From NCBI RefSeq assembly GCF_031179285.1, contig NZ_JAPSHY010000002.1, positions 62,001 to 126,000 of the forward strand: DNA of 64,000 nt, written 5' to 3'. A program made the translations under genes and the position numbers. How positions within the stretch are numbered: the stretch's first letter is position 1; every line of letters begins with the position of its first letter. This DNA is from Microbacterium sp. (GTDB taxonomy: Bacteria > Actinomycetota > Actinomycetes > Actinomycetales > Microbacteriaceae). Below the pieces are notes generated by a model that had not been told where the DNA came from, ran no database searches, and saw only the letters and a program-made list of their open reading frames with translations. Positions 1-9,734 of this stretch are shown one piece after another.

Positions 1-2
1 TG

Positions 3-2504
3 CGCATCCAGAACCAGGTCGCCCCATCGGCATTCAACACCGGACTCTTCGTCGACAACTTCTCCTTCACCGGCGGACTGCCCTGCGAGGACTACGGAGA
101 CGCCCCGGAGTCGTATGGGACCTCATTCGCGGCGAACGGCCCGGCGCATCTGGCCGTCGGTCCGGTGCTGGGTCTGGACCGCGACGCGGAGTGGGACGGG
201 GCGCCGAATGCGACCGCGACCGGCGACGACACCGCGGGCGCTCCGAACGACGAAGATTCTCTCGGTGCTCTCTCGTTCAGCCCAGGCGCCGCGACCGTCA
301 CCGTGCCCGTGACGGTGGCCAATCCCACCAGCGAGACTGCGACGCTTTACGGGTGGATCGATGCAGACGCCAACGGCCGCTTCGACGCGACCGAGTTCGT
401 CTCCGCGCTCGTCGCCCCTGGTTCGACGAGTGCAGAACTCACCTTCGCCGGCCAGCCGAGGTTCACGGGCGACGCCGACTACATGATGCGTCTGCGACTG
501 ACCACCGATCTGCTCGTCGATGACGGTGCCACGCCCGGAGATGAGCGCGCACTCGGCTCGGCCACCGACGGCGAGGTGGAGGATCACCTCGTCGCGGTAC
601 CCGTGCTGTCCAGCCTCACCGTCGCGAAGAGCGCGACCCCTGCCGCTGCTTCGTCCGTCGGCGATGACATCACCTACTCGTTCCTCGTGACCAACACCGG
701 CAACGTAACTCTGGCCGACGTCACGGTCGTGGAAGGAGACTTCACCGGAGCCGGCGAACTTTCCGACGTCGATTGCGCGGCGGGGGCGGCCTCGCTCGCA
801 CCGGGAGCGAGCGTCACGTGCACGGCGACGTACGAGTTGACGCAGACAGACGTCGACGCGGGCTCGATCTCGAACACCGCGACTGCCACGGCGACGCCTC
901 CGAGTGGTCCGACGCCCGTCTCTCCGTCCTCGACGACGGTCGTTCAGATCCCGCCCGCCCCGGGGCTCTCGGTCGTGAAGTCCGCTACGCCCTCGGAAGC
1001 CGGTGAATTCCTTGCCGGGCAGGAGATCGACTACTCGTTCGTCGTGACGAACACCGGCAACACGACGCTGTCGAACGTCGCGGTCGACGAGGTGTCCTTC
1101 ACCGGCACCGGTGATGCGCCGGTGGTCTCGTGCCCGGTAGGCGCTGCTTCGCTCGCCCCCGGTGCGCAGGTGGTCTGCACCGCCGAGTACACGCTCACGC
1201 AGGCAGATGTCGATGCGGGAAGCCTGACGAACTCCGCCTCGGCGACCGCCACGCCGCCGTCGGGGCCGCCGCTGGTGTCGCCGCCGTCAGCGGTTACGGT
1301 TCCGAGCATCGCAGCGCCGGCGATGACTGTGGTGAAGACCGCTGACACGGATTCCCTCGTCGCCGCCGGTCAGGATGTGACGTACTCGTTTCTCGTCACG
1401 AACACGGGAAACGTCACTCTGAATGACGTCGCGGTGAACGAGACGGACTTCACGGGTGCGGGTGATCTGGCTGCAGTGGTCTGCCCGACGGACACGCTCC
1501 TTCCCGGACAGTTCACCGTCTGCACGACGACCTACAGTGCGGCTCAGGCTGACATCGACGAAGGCGGCGAGCTGAGCAACACGGCGACAGCCGGCGCCGT
1601 CGATCCTGCGGGCGATGCGGTCTCGTCGGCACCGTCGACGTCAGTGATTCCGATCGACCAGGCGGCGGGCCTGACCGTCGTCAAGACCTCGGACGTCGTC
1701 GCCGCCGCCGTCGGACAGACGGTGACCTACTCGTTCGTGGTCTCGAACACGGGGAATGTGACCATCACCGACCCGACGGTCAACGAGATCGACTTCTCCG
1801 GTACGGGCGAGCTCTCCGCGGTCACCTGTCCGGAGGGGGACACGCTGGCACCCGGGGATGAGATCACCTGCACGGCCACCTACGAGGTGACGCAGGCGGA
1901 TGTCGATTCCGGTGAGCTGACGAACACCGCCACAGCGACAGGTACGACGCCGAGCGGCGAGCCCACCGAGCCCTCCACGCCGTCGACGTCGATCGTCACG
2001 ACTGACCCCCTCCCTGCGATGTCGGTCGTGAAGACGGCGGACGTCGAGCGGATCGTGGCGGTAGGACAGGTCGTGACCTACACGTTCATCGTGACGAACA
2101 CGGGGAACGTGACGATCACTGATCCGGCGGTCAACGAGGGCGACTTCAACGGCAAGGGTGATCTGTCGTCGATCAGCTGCCCGGAAGGATCAGCGACTCT
2201 CGATCCCGGTGAGGCTGCTGCCTGCACAGCCACGTACACCGTGGTGGAAGCCGACCTTGCCGGTGGTGGCACCCTGTCGAACACGGCTACCGTCAGCGGC
2301 ACCACGCCGACGGGTGACTCCATCACGTCGAGTTCTTCCACCGCGGTCGTCGATGCCGTGGCACCGTCCGCGGGAGCGGCACCGCTGCCCGCAACCGGCG
2401 GTGAGATCGCTGCTTGGGTGCTGATGACGGGCGTCGGGCTGCTGGTCGGGGGCGCGATCCTCGTGATGCTCCGCCGCCGCACCGGTAGCGTCGCTGCTGA
2501 GTAG
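3..2504 (+). CDS. Cell-surface protein with GEVED-like N-terminal segment, about five DUF11-type repeats and LPxTG sortase signal (5' end outside window)
   Basis: Frame open from base 3. Contains DYGDAPESYGT...GPVLGLDRDAEWDG and repeated ITYSFLVTNTGNVTL / SNTATATATPPSG units. C-terminus LPATGG + hydrophobic helix + RRR. Confidence 0.85.
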   Translation, partial: RIQNQVAPSAFNTGLFVDNFSFTGGLPCEDYGDAPESYGTSFAANGPAHLAVGPVLGLDRDAEWDGAPNATATGDDTAGAPNDEDSLGALSFSPGAATVTVPVTVANPTSETATLYGWIDADANGRFDATEFVSALVAPGSTSAELTFAGQPRFTGDADYMMRLRLTTDLLVDDGATPGDERALGSATDGEVEDHLVAVPVLSSLTVAKSATPAAASSVGDDITYSFLVTNTGNVTLADVTVVEGDFTGAGELSDVDCAAGAASLAPGASVTCTATYELTQTDVDAGSISNTATATATPPSGPTPVSPSSTTVVQIPPAPGLSVVKSATPSEAGEFLAGQEIDYSFVVTNTGNTTLSNVAVDEVSFTGTGDAPVVSCPVGAASLAPGAQVVCTAEYTLTQADVDAGSLTNSASATATPPSGPPLVSPPSAVTVPSIAAPAMTVVKTADTDSLVAAGQDVTYSFLVTNTGNVTLNDVAVNETDFTGAGDLAAVVCPTDTLLPGQFTVCTTTYSAAQADIDEGGELSNTATAGAVDPAGDAVSSAPSTSVIPIDQAAGLTVVKTSDVVAAAVGQTVTYSFVVSNTGNVTITDPTVNEIDFSGTGELSAVTCPEGDTLAPGDEITCTATYEVTQADVDSGELTNTATATGTTPSGEPTEPSTPSTSIVTTDPLPAMSVVKTADVERIVAVGQVVTYTFIVTNTGNVTITDPAVNEGDFNGKGDLSSISCPEGSATLDPGEAAACTATYTVVEADLAGGGTLSNTATVSGTTPTGDSITSSSSTAVVDAVAPSAGAAPLPATGGEIAAWVLMTGVGLLVGGAILVMLRRRTGSVAAE

Positions 2505-2526
2505 CCCGCGAAGCTGAGCTAGCCAC

Positions 2527-2570
2527 GACGACCCTCACCCGGCGCGACCGAGCGCCGGGTGAGGGTCGTC
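2527..2570. terminator. Strong intrinsic-type hairpin
   Basis: Perfect 19-bp inverted repeat gacgaccctcacccggcgc / gcgccgggtgagggtcgtc with 6-nt loop, between convergent genes. Confidence 0.85.
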
Positions 2571-2662
2571 ATTCATCGCCGCATCCGCTTCGTCCCGCGA
2601 GGTTCGCCGCCAGCGCCGACCACCCCGCCCGTGTGCTCCGTCTCGCCGGCTATCGGTTCTCT

Positions 2663-3367
2663 TCAGCCGTCGAGCGCGTCGCGGATCACGGCTGCCGAGC
2701 GCTGGAGCCGAGCGGCGATCGCCGCGTCGTCGAGTTCGGTCGCCACGTGCACGACGGCGATCGCGGCGGGACGCTGTCCACGCAACGCGAGCGGGACCGC
2801 CACTGACTGCACGGTGGGGATGACCTCGTCGTGACTGGTGGCGTAGCCGCGGGCCAGTGTGGCCGCGACCTCGGTGCGCAGCTGCGCCGGCGCATCCGGC
2901 TGCCATTCGCTCGCCGGAAGCTGGGCGAGGATCGCCTTTCCCGGAGCACCGACGGTCACCGGGTGCCGGGCGCCGGGCCGCTGCGCCACCGTGGCGACGG
3001 CGTGTCGTGGCTCGATGCTCGCGAGAGTGATGCACTCGCTGCCGTCGAGGACGGCGAGGAAGCACGTCATACCGAGCTCATTCGCGACGGCCGTCAGTTC
3101 GGGAAACGCCTCGGCCTGCAGGTCATGGGCGACGCCCGCGGCGAGCGCCGCCATGCGAGCGCCGAGACTGACGGCGCCCGCGGCGTCTCGCCCGATGAGT
3201 CCGTGGTCTTCGAGGGTGCGCAGCAGCCGGTATGCGATCGATCGGTGCACGCCGAGCAGCGAAGCGATCTCGTCGATCGCGAGAGGTGTGCGCGCGTCGG
3301 CGAGGATCTCGAGGATGCGGATTCCGCGGCTCAGCGTCTGCGATGCGGGCGTCGACGGCGCGTCCAT
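2663..3367 (-). CDS. IclR-family transcriptional regulator
   Basis: MDAPSTPASQTLSRGIRILEILADARTPLAIDEIASLLGVHRSIAYRLLRTLEDHGLI... then an effector domain. Divergent from the monooxygenase. Confidence 0.9.
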   Translation of the reverse strand: MDAPSTPASQTLSRGIRILEILADARTPLAIDEIASLLGVHRSIAYRLLRTLEDHGLIGRDAAGAVSLGARMAALAAGVAHDLQAEAFPELTAVANELGMTCFLAVLDGSECITLASIEPRHAVATVAQRPGARHPVTVGAPGKAILAQLPASEWQPDAPAQLRTEVAATLARGYATSHDEVIPTVQSVAVPLALRGQRPAAIAVVHVATELDDAAIAARLQRSAAVIRDALDG

Positions 3368-3418
3368 GTCGCCTCCCTCGGCGGGCTTGTGCGCGCGACG
3401 GGGCGCGCGTACTCTGGT

Positions 3419-3453
3419 GTTCAATAGTAGAACGGTCTGTTCGAATATAGAAC
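3419..3453. promoter_or_regulatory. Tandem IclR-type operator candidate, 2 x GTTC-N7-GAAC
   Basis: gttcaatagtagaac (3419-3433) and gttcgaatatagaac (3439-3453), 20 bp apart, in the IclR/monooxygenase intergenic region. Confidence 0.65.
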
Positions 3454-3508
3454 AGGATCGGGACGAGTGCAACACCCGAACGATGCAGTCCGGAAGGAAT
3501 CGACGACG

Positions 3509-5380
3509 ATGCAGTTCCACCACCACGGTTACGTCTCCGGAGATCCGCGCGTGCAGGATGCCGCCGGGATCGGAGTCGATCGTCCGGCAGACATCCCCGA
3601 CGAGATCGACGTCCTCATCGTCGGATCCGGCCCCGCCGGCATGCTTCTCGCCGCACAGCTGTCGCAGTATCCCGACATCTCGACCCGCATCATCGAACGC
3701 CGTGAAGGACGTCTCGTGCTCGGCCAGGCCGACGGCATCCAGCCGCGCAGCGTCGAGACCTTCCAGGCCTTCGGATTCGCCGAGCGGATCGTCGCCGAGG
3801 CCTACAACATCGGGTGGATGAACTTCTGGGGTCCGGATCCGGCGAACCGCGAGAACATCATCCGCACCTCGCGCACCGAGGACTACGCGCTGAAGATCAG
3901 CGAGTTCCCGCACCTGATCGTGAATCAGGCGCGCGTGCTGGACTACTTCGCGGAAGCCGCAGCGAACGGACCCGGCCGCATCGTTCCCGACTACGGGGTG
4001 GAGTTCGCCGGTCTCACGGTGCACGACTCCGGCGAGCATCCGGTGGAGGCGCGGCTGCGATACGCCACGGGGGAGCGCGCCGGCGAGGAGCGCATGATCC
4101 GGGCCAAGTACGTCGCCGGCTGCGACGGGGCGCGAAGCGGCGTCCGCCACGCGATCGGACGTCAGCACGTCGGAGCGTTCTCCGCTCACGCGTGGGGCGT
4201 GATGGACGTGGTGGTCAACACCGACTTCCCGGACTGGCGCACCAAATGCGCGATCAACTCGGCGGCGGGGAACATCCTGCACATCCCCCGCGAGGGCGGC
4301 TACCTGTCTCGCATGTACATCGATCTCGGTGAAGTGGCCGAGAACGACAACCATCAGGTGCGGCAGACACCCATCGAAGAGATCATCCGCAAGGCCAACG
4401 CGATCCTGCATCCTTACTCGCTGGATGTGAAGCAGGTCGCCTGGCACAGCGTGTACGAGGTCGGGCACCGTGTGACCGATGGCTTCGACGACGTGATCGA
4501 CGGCTCCGGCCGCACTCCTCGCGTGTTCCTGACCGGCGACGCATGTCACACGCACAGCGCGAAGGCGGGTCAGGGCATGAACGTCTCGATGCAGGACGGG
4601 TTCAACCTCGGCTGGAAGCTGGGATCCGTGCTCACCGGGCGGAGCCCCGAGTCGCTGCTCGCGACCTATTCCGCCGAGCGCATGCCCGTCGCTCAGCAGC
4701 TCATCGACTTCGACCGCGAATGGTCCGCGCTCATGGCGCGGAAGCCGGAGGAGATCTCCGACCCGCAGGATCTCGCGACCTACTATCTCGCGACGGCCGA
4801 GTTCCCCTCTGGATTCATGACGCAGTACGAGCGATCCGCGATCGTCGGCACGGATGAGCATCAGGGGCTCGCCGCAGGCTTCCCCCTCGGCAAGCGCTTC
4901 AAGTCCGTCGAGGTGACGCGAGTGTGCGATGGCAACGCCGTGCATCTCGGTCACCACGCGAAGGCCGACGGACGCTGGCGGATCTACGCCTTCGCCGACA
5001 CCGAGGCTGAGGCGCTGCGTTCCTGGGCCGAGGCCGCCGAACCGATCCTGGCCCGGTTCACTCCGGCGGGTGCCGACCCCGACGCGGTGTTCGACGTCAA
5101 GGCCGTCTACCAGCAGCGCCACGACGAGTTCGAGGTGACTTCTGCCCCGCCGCTGTTCCTGCCGAAGAGCGGCCCCCTCGGGCTCACCGACTGGGAGAAG
5201 GTCTACGCGGCGGGCCCGACGGTGTGGACGAGCGCAGATATCTTCGCCGAGCGCGAGCTCTCACGGGACGGTGTGGTGGTCATCGTTCGGCCGGACCAGT
5301 ATGTGGCGGCGGTGCTTCCGCTGACCGCGCCGACGGAGCTCGAGGGCTTCCTCGCGGGAGCGCTGCTGCCCGCGCGGTGA
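3509..5380 (+). CDS. FAD-dependent aromatic monooxygenase (phenol 2-monooxygenase / 3-hydroxybenzoate 4-monooxygenase family)
   Basis: VLIVGSGPAGMLLAAQLSQ Rossmann motif; FLTGDACHTHSAKAGQGMNVSMQDGFNLGWKL. RBS-like ggaagga upstream of ATG 3509. Confidence 0.85.
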   Translation: MQFHHHGYVSGDPRVQDAAGIGVDRPADIPDEIDVLIVGSGPAGMLLAAQLSQYPDISTRIIERREGRLVLGQADGIQPRSVETFQAFGFAERIVAEAYNIGWMNFWGPDPANRENIIRTSRTEDYALKISEFPHLIVNQARVLDYFAEAAANGPGRIVPDYGVEFAGLTVHDSGEHPVEARLRYATGERAGEERMIRAKYVAGCDGARSGVRHAIGRQHVGAFSAHAWGVMDVVVNTDFPDWRTKCAINSAAGNILHIPREGGYLSRMYIDLGEVAENDNHQVRQTPIEEIIRKANAILHPYSLDVKQVAWHSVYEVGHRVTDGFDDVIDGSGRTPRVFLTGDACHTHSAKAGQGMNVSMQDGFNLGWKLGSVLTGRSPESLLATYSAERMPVAQQLIDFDREWSALMARKPEEISDPQDLATYYLATAEFPSGFMTQYERSAIVGTDEHQGLAAGFPLGKRFKSVEVTRVCDGNAVHLGHHAKADGRWRIYAFADTEAEALRSWAEAAEPILARFTPAGADPDAVFDVKAVYQQRHDEFEVTSAPPLFLPKSGPLGLTDWEKVYAAGPTVWTSADIFAERELSRDGVVVIVRPDQYVAAVLPLTAPTELEGFLAGALLPAR

Positions 5381-5383
5381 TGG

Positions 5384-5399
5384 CATGACACGTGTCATG
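5384..5399. promoter_or_regulatory. Perfect 16-bp palindrome catgacacgtgtcatg, candidate operator
   Basis: Between the monooxygenase stop and the ABC transporter start; a further atgacacc half-site lies about 8 nt downstream. Confidence 0.5.
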
Positions 5400-5456
5400 T
5401 CGAGGAGATGACACCGGCCTCCGGTGCGGTGAGCGGCTTCCGGCGACGCTGGATAC

Positions 5457-6434
5457 ATGAAGACATCTCTCATGAACGGATCCGCGGCGCCCAGCGCCGA
5501 TGGGCCGCAATCCGAGACCCGGAACACCGCCCCCGTCGTCATCGAACTGACGGGCGTTCGCCGTCACTTCGGCACCGGAGAGCGCCGGGCGCAGGCGGTC
5601 GACGGGGTCGACTTGCGCATCCGGCGCGGCGAGGTCGTCGCGCTGCTCGGACCCAACGGAGCAGGCAAGACCACCACACTCGACATGCTGTTGGGGTTGA
5701 CCGATCCGAGCGCGGGAACGGTCAGAGTGCTCGGCGGCCGGCCGAGCACAGCCACCGCGAGCGGTTCGATCGGTGCCGTGCTGCAGACCGGCGGTCTGCT
5801 TTCGGACCTGACGGTGCACGAGACCGTGCAGGTGATCGCCTCCCTCTACGGCGCCGCCGCGCTCGCCCGCGTTCGGGAGGTGATGGCACGCGCCGATCTC
5901 GCGCATCTCGCCCGGCGGCGGGTCTCGAAGTGTTCAGGGGGTGAACAGCAGCGCGTGAAGTTCGCGCTCGCCATGGTGTCGGATCCCGACATCCTCGTGC
6001 TCGATGAGCCGACCGCCGGGATGGACGTCACCGCGCGCCGCAACTTCTGGGACGTCATGAGAGCCGACGCCGACGCCGGTCGCACCATCGTGTTCGCGAC
6101 CCACTACCTCGAAGAGGCCGAGCACTTCGCGCACCGGACCGTGGTGATGCACCGGGGCACCGTCGTCGCCGATGCGCCGACGGCCCGGCTGCGTGCCAGT
6201 CTGGGCGAGCGGACCGTTTCGGCCACGATCCCACGCGGTGGGGCGGCGGAGCTCGCCGCCTCGCTGAGCGACACCCCTGGCGTGATCGACGTCCGGGTGG
6301 ACGCAGACCGCATCACGCTCCGCGCATCCGATTCGGATGCCGTCGCCCGAACCCTCCTGGACGCCGGGGCGACTGATCTGGAGATCGCGGCACCGACTCT
6401 CGAAACCGCCTTCACCGCTCTCACGGAGGACTGA
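5457..6434 (+). CDS. ABC transporter ATP-binding protein (ABC-2/DrrA-like)
   Basis: Walker A LLGPNGAGKTTTLDMLLG; KCSGGEQQRVKFALAM; Walker B ILVLDEPTAGMD. Confidence 0.93.
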   Translation: MKTSLMNGSAAPSADGPQSETRNTAPVVIELTGVRRHFGTGERRAQAVDGVDLRIRRGEVVALLGPNGAGKTTTLDMLLGLTDPSAGTVRVLGGRPSTATASGSIGAVLQTGGLLSDLTVHETVQVIASLYGAAALARVREVMARADLAHLARRRVSKCSGGEQQRVKFALAMVSDPDILVLDEPTAGMDVTARRNFWDVMRADADAGRTIVFATHYLEEAEHFAHRTVVMHRGTVVADAPTARLRASLGERTVSATIPRGGAAELAASLSDTPGVIDVRVDADRITLRASDSDAVARTLLDAGATDLEIAAPTLETAFTALTED

Positions 6435-6436
6435 CC

Positions 6437-7192
6437 ATGCTGATCTCGACGACGATGCTGCGCATCGAGGGCGTCCGCCAGTTGCGCAACCCCTACACCC
6501 TCGCATTCACGCTCGCCATGCCGGTGGCAATGTATCTGCTGTTCGGCGCGAGCGCGGGCTACGGCAGTCAGTCCGTGGGCAACGGCAATGTCTCGTTCTA
6601 CGTCATGACCTCGATGGCCGCCTACGGCACGGCCGTGGCGATGAGCTCGCTCACCTCCCTCGCTGCGACCGAAGCGAAACAGGGGTGGGGACGTCAGCTG
6701 GCGATGACACCGCTCTCCGCCGCCGGGTATGCGGTGACCAAGCTCGCGACAGCGGTGGCTGCCGCGTCGCTGGCTCTGGTCGCGGTGTTCACAGCCGGGC
6801 TGCTGACCGGTGCCCATGTGGACGGCGTCGGGCGCTGGGTGGCGACTGCGGGGATCATCCTGGGGCTCGGTCTCATCTACGGCCTGTTCGGTCTCGGAGT
6901 CGGCCTGTTCTTCACCTCGGACTCGGCGGCCGCTCTCGCATCCATCTCGATGACGTTCTTCGCCTTCTTCGGCAATGTGTTCATGCCATTGAGTGGCGTG
7001 ATGCTCGACATCGCGCGCTTCACCCCGCTGTATGGGTTTGTGGCGCTGAGTCGGTGGCCGCTGACGGAAGGGCGACTCACCACCGGGCAGACGGATGAGC
7101 TGTGGCTGCTGCTGGTGAACGTCACCGTCTGGGTCGCAGTGTTCGCACTGCTGGTGGCGGTGGGCGTGAAGCGGTCGAGGGCGCGGCAGTAG
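6437..7192 (+). CDS. ABC-2 type transporter permease
   Basis: About six hydrophobic segments; adjacent to the ATPase gene (2-nt gap). Confidence 0.85.
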   Translation: MLISTTMLRIEGVRQLRNPYTLAFTLAMPVAMYLLFGASAGYGSQSVGNGNVSFYVMTSMAAYGTAVAMSSLTSLAATEAKQGWGRQLAMTPLSAAGYAVTKLATAVAAASLALVAVFTAGLLTGAHVDGVGRWVATAGIILGLGLIYGLFGLGVGLFFTSDSAAALASISMTFFAFFGNVFMPLSGVMLDIARFTPLYGFVALSRWPLTEGRLTTGQTDELWLLLVNVTVWVAVFALLVAVGVKRSRARQ

Positions 7193-7219
7193 CCGCCGTC
7201 GAGCAAGTAGGTTGAAAGG

Positions 7220-8320
7220 ATGAGTCAACAGGCGCGGGACCGGCCCTCCGCCTCTCAGGATCCGTGGGCACGGTTCGGATGGCTGATGGCGGTCATCTGG
7301 CTGGTGTTCCTCGTGTATCCGGTCCTGGCGCTGCTGCGCTCGGATGCCGACGTGGCGTGGATCGTCATCGGCTGGGTGGCGCTGGTGACGTTCGTCGCCC
7401 TGTACATCACCGGCTTCGTCCGCGGGATGCGACAGGGCGGCGTCCTCGGCGGGCCGACGCCGTCGCAGTGGATCACGTTCGCGGCGCTCATCGCGTGTGC
7501 CCTGATCTCGGTGCCGGCCGAGGGTGGCTCCGCGATGAGTTTCCTGCCGTTCATCATGACGTTCGCGTCGTACGGCCTCACAAGAGCCTGGCACTGGATC
7601 ACGAGCGGCATCGCCATCGCCGCCACCGCCTTCTGCGTCTTCGTGCTGCCCGGCGGGGGGCAGTATCTGTCGGTGCTCGCGATCGTCACGCTGCTCGGCG
7701 TCGTGAACACCGTCTCGACCGGCCTCATCATCCGCTCGGCCGAGGCGGAGCGACTCGGGCTGGAGCTCGCGACGAGCGAGGGGCGCGAGGCCGTCGCCCG
7801 TGACGTGCACGACCTCGTCGGACACTCGCTGACCGTCGTCGGACTGAAGGCGCAGCTCGCGCGCCGGCTCATCGACGCCGACCCGAAGCGCGCGAAGGCG
7901 GAACTCGCCGACATCGAGACGCTGACCGCCGAGGCGATCGCCGGGATCCGCACCTCGGTGGCCGGGGCACGCAGCGCCACCCTGCTCGAACAGCTCGCCT
8001 CCAGTCGGGCTGCACTGGAGGCGGCCGAGATCGGCATGCGCGTCGAGGGCGCAGCGAACGCGCTGTCGCCGGTGCAATCGCTGACGGCGAGCTGGATCCT
8101 GCGCGAGGCGACGACCAATGCGCTCCGGCATTCGCAGGCGCGATCGGTCCGGGTGGTCATCGCTCCGGGTTCGCTCATCGTGGAGGACGACGGCATCGGG
8201 GCGGACGACCGCACCGGGAACGGCATCCGCGGGATGCGGGAGCGCGCGGCCGCGGCCGGCGCGGCACTCACGCTCTCCTCGGTCGCCGATCGGGGCACGC
8301 GAGTGGAGGTGTCGTGGTGA
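7220..8320 (+). CDS. Sensor histidine kinase, DesK/HisKA_3 type
   Basis: N-terminal TM helices; VARDVHDLVGHSLTVVGLKAQLARR; HATPase motif VEDDGIGADDRTGNGIRGMRERA. Confidence 0.9.
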   Translation: MSQQARDRPSASQDPWARFGWLMAVIWLVFLVYPVLALLRSDADVAWIVIGWVALVTFVALYITGFVRGMRQGGVLGGPTPSQWITFAALIACALISVPAEGGSAMSFLPFIMTFASYGLTRAWHWITSGIAIAATAFCVFVLPGGGQYLSVLAIVTLLGVVNTVSTGLIIRSAEAERLGLELATSEGREAVARDVHDLVGHSLTVVGLKAQLARRLIDADPKRAKAELADIETLTAEAIAGIRTSVAGARSATLLEQLASSRAALEAAEIGMRVEGAANALSPVQSLTASWILREATTNALRHSQARSVRVVIAPGSLIVEDDGIGADDRTGNGIRGMRERAAAAGAALTLSSVADRGTRVEVSW

Positions 8321-8946
8321 CGTCGACGGAGGGCGATGCCGGCATCCGGCTGCTGATCGCCGATGACCAGGCCCTGGTGCGTGGCGCGTTGGGCGCCCTG
8401 CTGGACCTCGAGGAGGATCTCGAGGTGCAGGGGATGGCCTCGGACGGCGTCGAAGCGGTGCGTCTGGTCGGTGAGTTGCGGCCGGATGTCGTGCTGATGG
8501 ACATCCAGATGCCTGGAATGGACGGTGTGGAGGCGACGCGCAGGATCCGGGCGACCAGCCCGAGCACGCGCGTCCTCATCGTGACGACGTTCTCCCGGCC
8601 GGGGTACTTGCGTTCCGCGTTGGATGCCGGTGGGAGCGGGTTCATCGTGAAGGACACGCCGGCTGAAACGCTCGCCGAGGCGGTGCGCCGCGTGCACGCC
8701 GGGCTTCGCGTGGTGGATCCCGTGCTCGCGGAGGAGAGTCTGTTCGACGGCGCGAATCCGCTCAGTGACCGCGAACAGCAGATTCTGCGCCTGGCAGCGG
8801 ACGGGCGCTCTGCTGCCGCGATCGCCTCAGCGGTGTTCCTCTCGGCCGGAACGGTTCGCAACCACCTGTCGGCGGGGATCGGCAAGACCGGAGCGGCGAA
8901 CCGCGCTCAGGCCGTGCGGATCGCATCCGACAAGGGCTGGATCTGA
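8314..8946 (+). CDS. LuxR/NarL-family response regulator
   Basis: LLIADDQALVR; DVVLMDIQMPGMDG; C-terminal HTH LSDREQQILRLAADG. Overlaps the kinase stop. Confidence 0.92.
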   Translation: MVTSTEGDAGIRLLIADDQALVRGALGALLDLEEDLEVQGMASDGVEAVRLVGELRPDVVLMDIQMPGMDGVEATRRIRATSPSTRVLIVTTFSRPGYLRSALDAGGSGFIVKDTPAETLAEAVRRVHAGLRVVDPVLAEESLFDGANPLSDREQQILRLAADGRSAAAIASAVFLSAGTVRNHLSAGIGKTGAANRAQAVRIASDKGWI

Positions 8947-9055
8947 GGGTACTCCGCCGTTGATCCCGGCCCTGGCGCATTTCGCGTGCTCGCCGTAGCT
9001 TTGGTCCCGTGCGGAGCGCAGCGCTGCCGCCGAGACAGGTGAAACCTTGGACTGA

Positions 9056-9427
9056 AAGATCGAACTCATCTTCGTGCCGGTGAGCGACGTGGATCGCTCG
9101 AAGGAGTTCTACGAGAGGGTCGGCTTCAACGCCCACCACGACCAGACACCCGTCGACGGGCTGCGATTCGTGTAGATGACGCCGCCGGGCTCCGCCTGTT
9201 CCATCGCATTCGGCACGGGTCTCGGCGGCGATCTCGAGCCCGGGATGCAGAACACGATCCAGGTCGTGGTTCCGGATGCCGACGAGGCGCTCGCGCGGCT
9301 GCGCGGGCCGGGCGTCGAGGCCGAAGGAGTGGACGAGCAAGCCTGGGGACGCTTCGTCACCTTCGACGATCCCGACGGCAACACCTGGACGCTGCAGCAG
9401 CTGCCCGACGACAGCGCCGAAGGCTGA
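9056..9427 (+). pseudogene. VOC/glyoxalase-family protein, disrupted by in-frame TAG and lacking a normal start
   Basis: KIELIFVPVSDVDRSKEFYERVGFNAHHDQTPVDGLRFV*MTPPGSACSIAFGTGLGG...TFDDPDGNTWTLQQ. TAG at 9173-9175; TGA immediately upstream of the KIEL codons. Confidence 0.75.
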
Positions 9428-9484
9428 CTTCCGCGGGGATATGGTGGCTCGCGCTGAGCGTGGTGCTGCGCGGCGGCGCCCCGT

Positions 9485-9734
9485 GAGACCTCATTTCGAG
9501 CGTGAGACACCATGCCACGCGTGGTTCCTCACGCCGGATGTGTGGATTAGTGCGGAAAGTGGTGTCTCGAGCGGGAAGTTGCGTTTCGAGAGAGAGGTGG
9601 TGTCTCGCGTCGGACGTGATGCCTTGAGGCGGGCAACCTCGCGAGACCTCATTTCGAGCGTGAGACACCACGCCAGGCGTGGTTTCTCACGTCGGATGTG
9701 TGGATTCGCGCGGGACGTGGTGTCTCGAGCGGGA
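9485..9734. repeat. 92-bp direct repeat, two copies (9485-9576, 9643-9734) within a GAGACACC/GGTGTCTC-rich intergenic block
   Basis: gagacctcatttcgagcgtgagacacca...ggtgtctcgagcggga occurs twice, 84/92 identical by eye, period 158. Confidence 0.85.

Noticed and set aside
2663-5122. 819-aa minus ORF as a giant regulator fusion
   Set aside because: Only the C-terminal 234 aa (2663-3367) is IclR-like; the upstream part is antisense to the monooxygenase.
6104-8131. 675-aa minus-strand ORF opposite the ABC/histidine kinase genes
   Set aside because: Antisense to two well-supported genes; compositionally biased.
9485-9734. Possible CRISPR array or toxin-antitoxin locus in the repeat block
   Set aside because: Only two long copies with 158-bp period and internal divergence; no regular short spacers, cas genes or TA-like ORFs.
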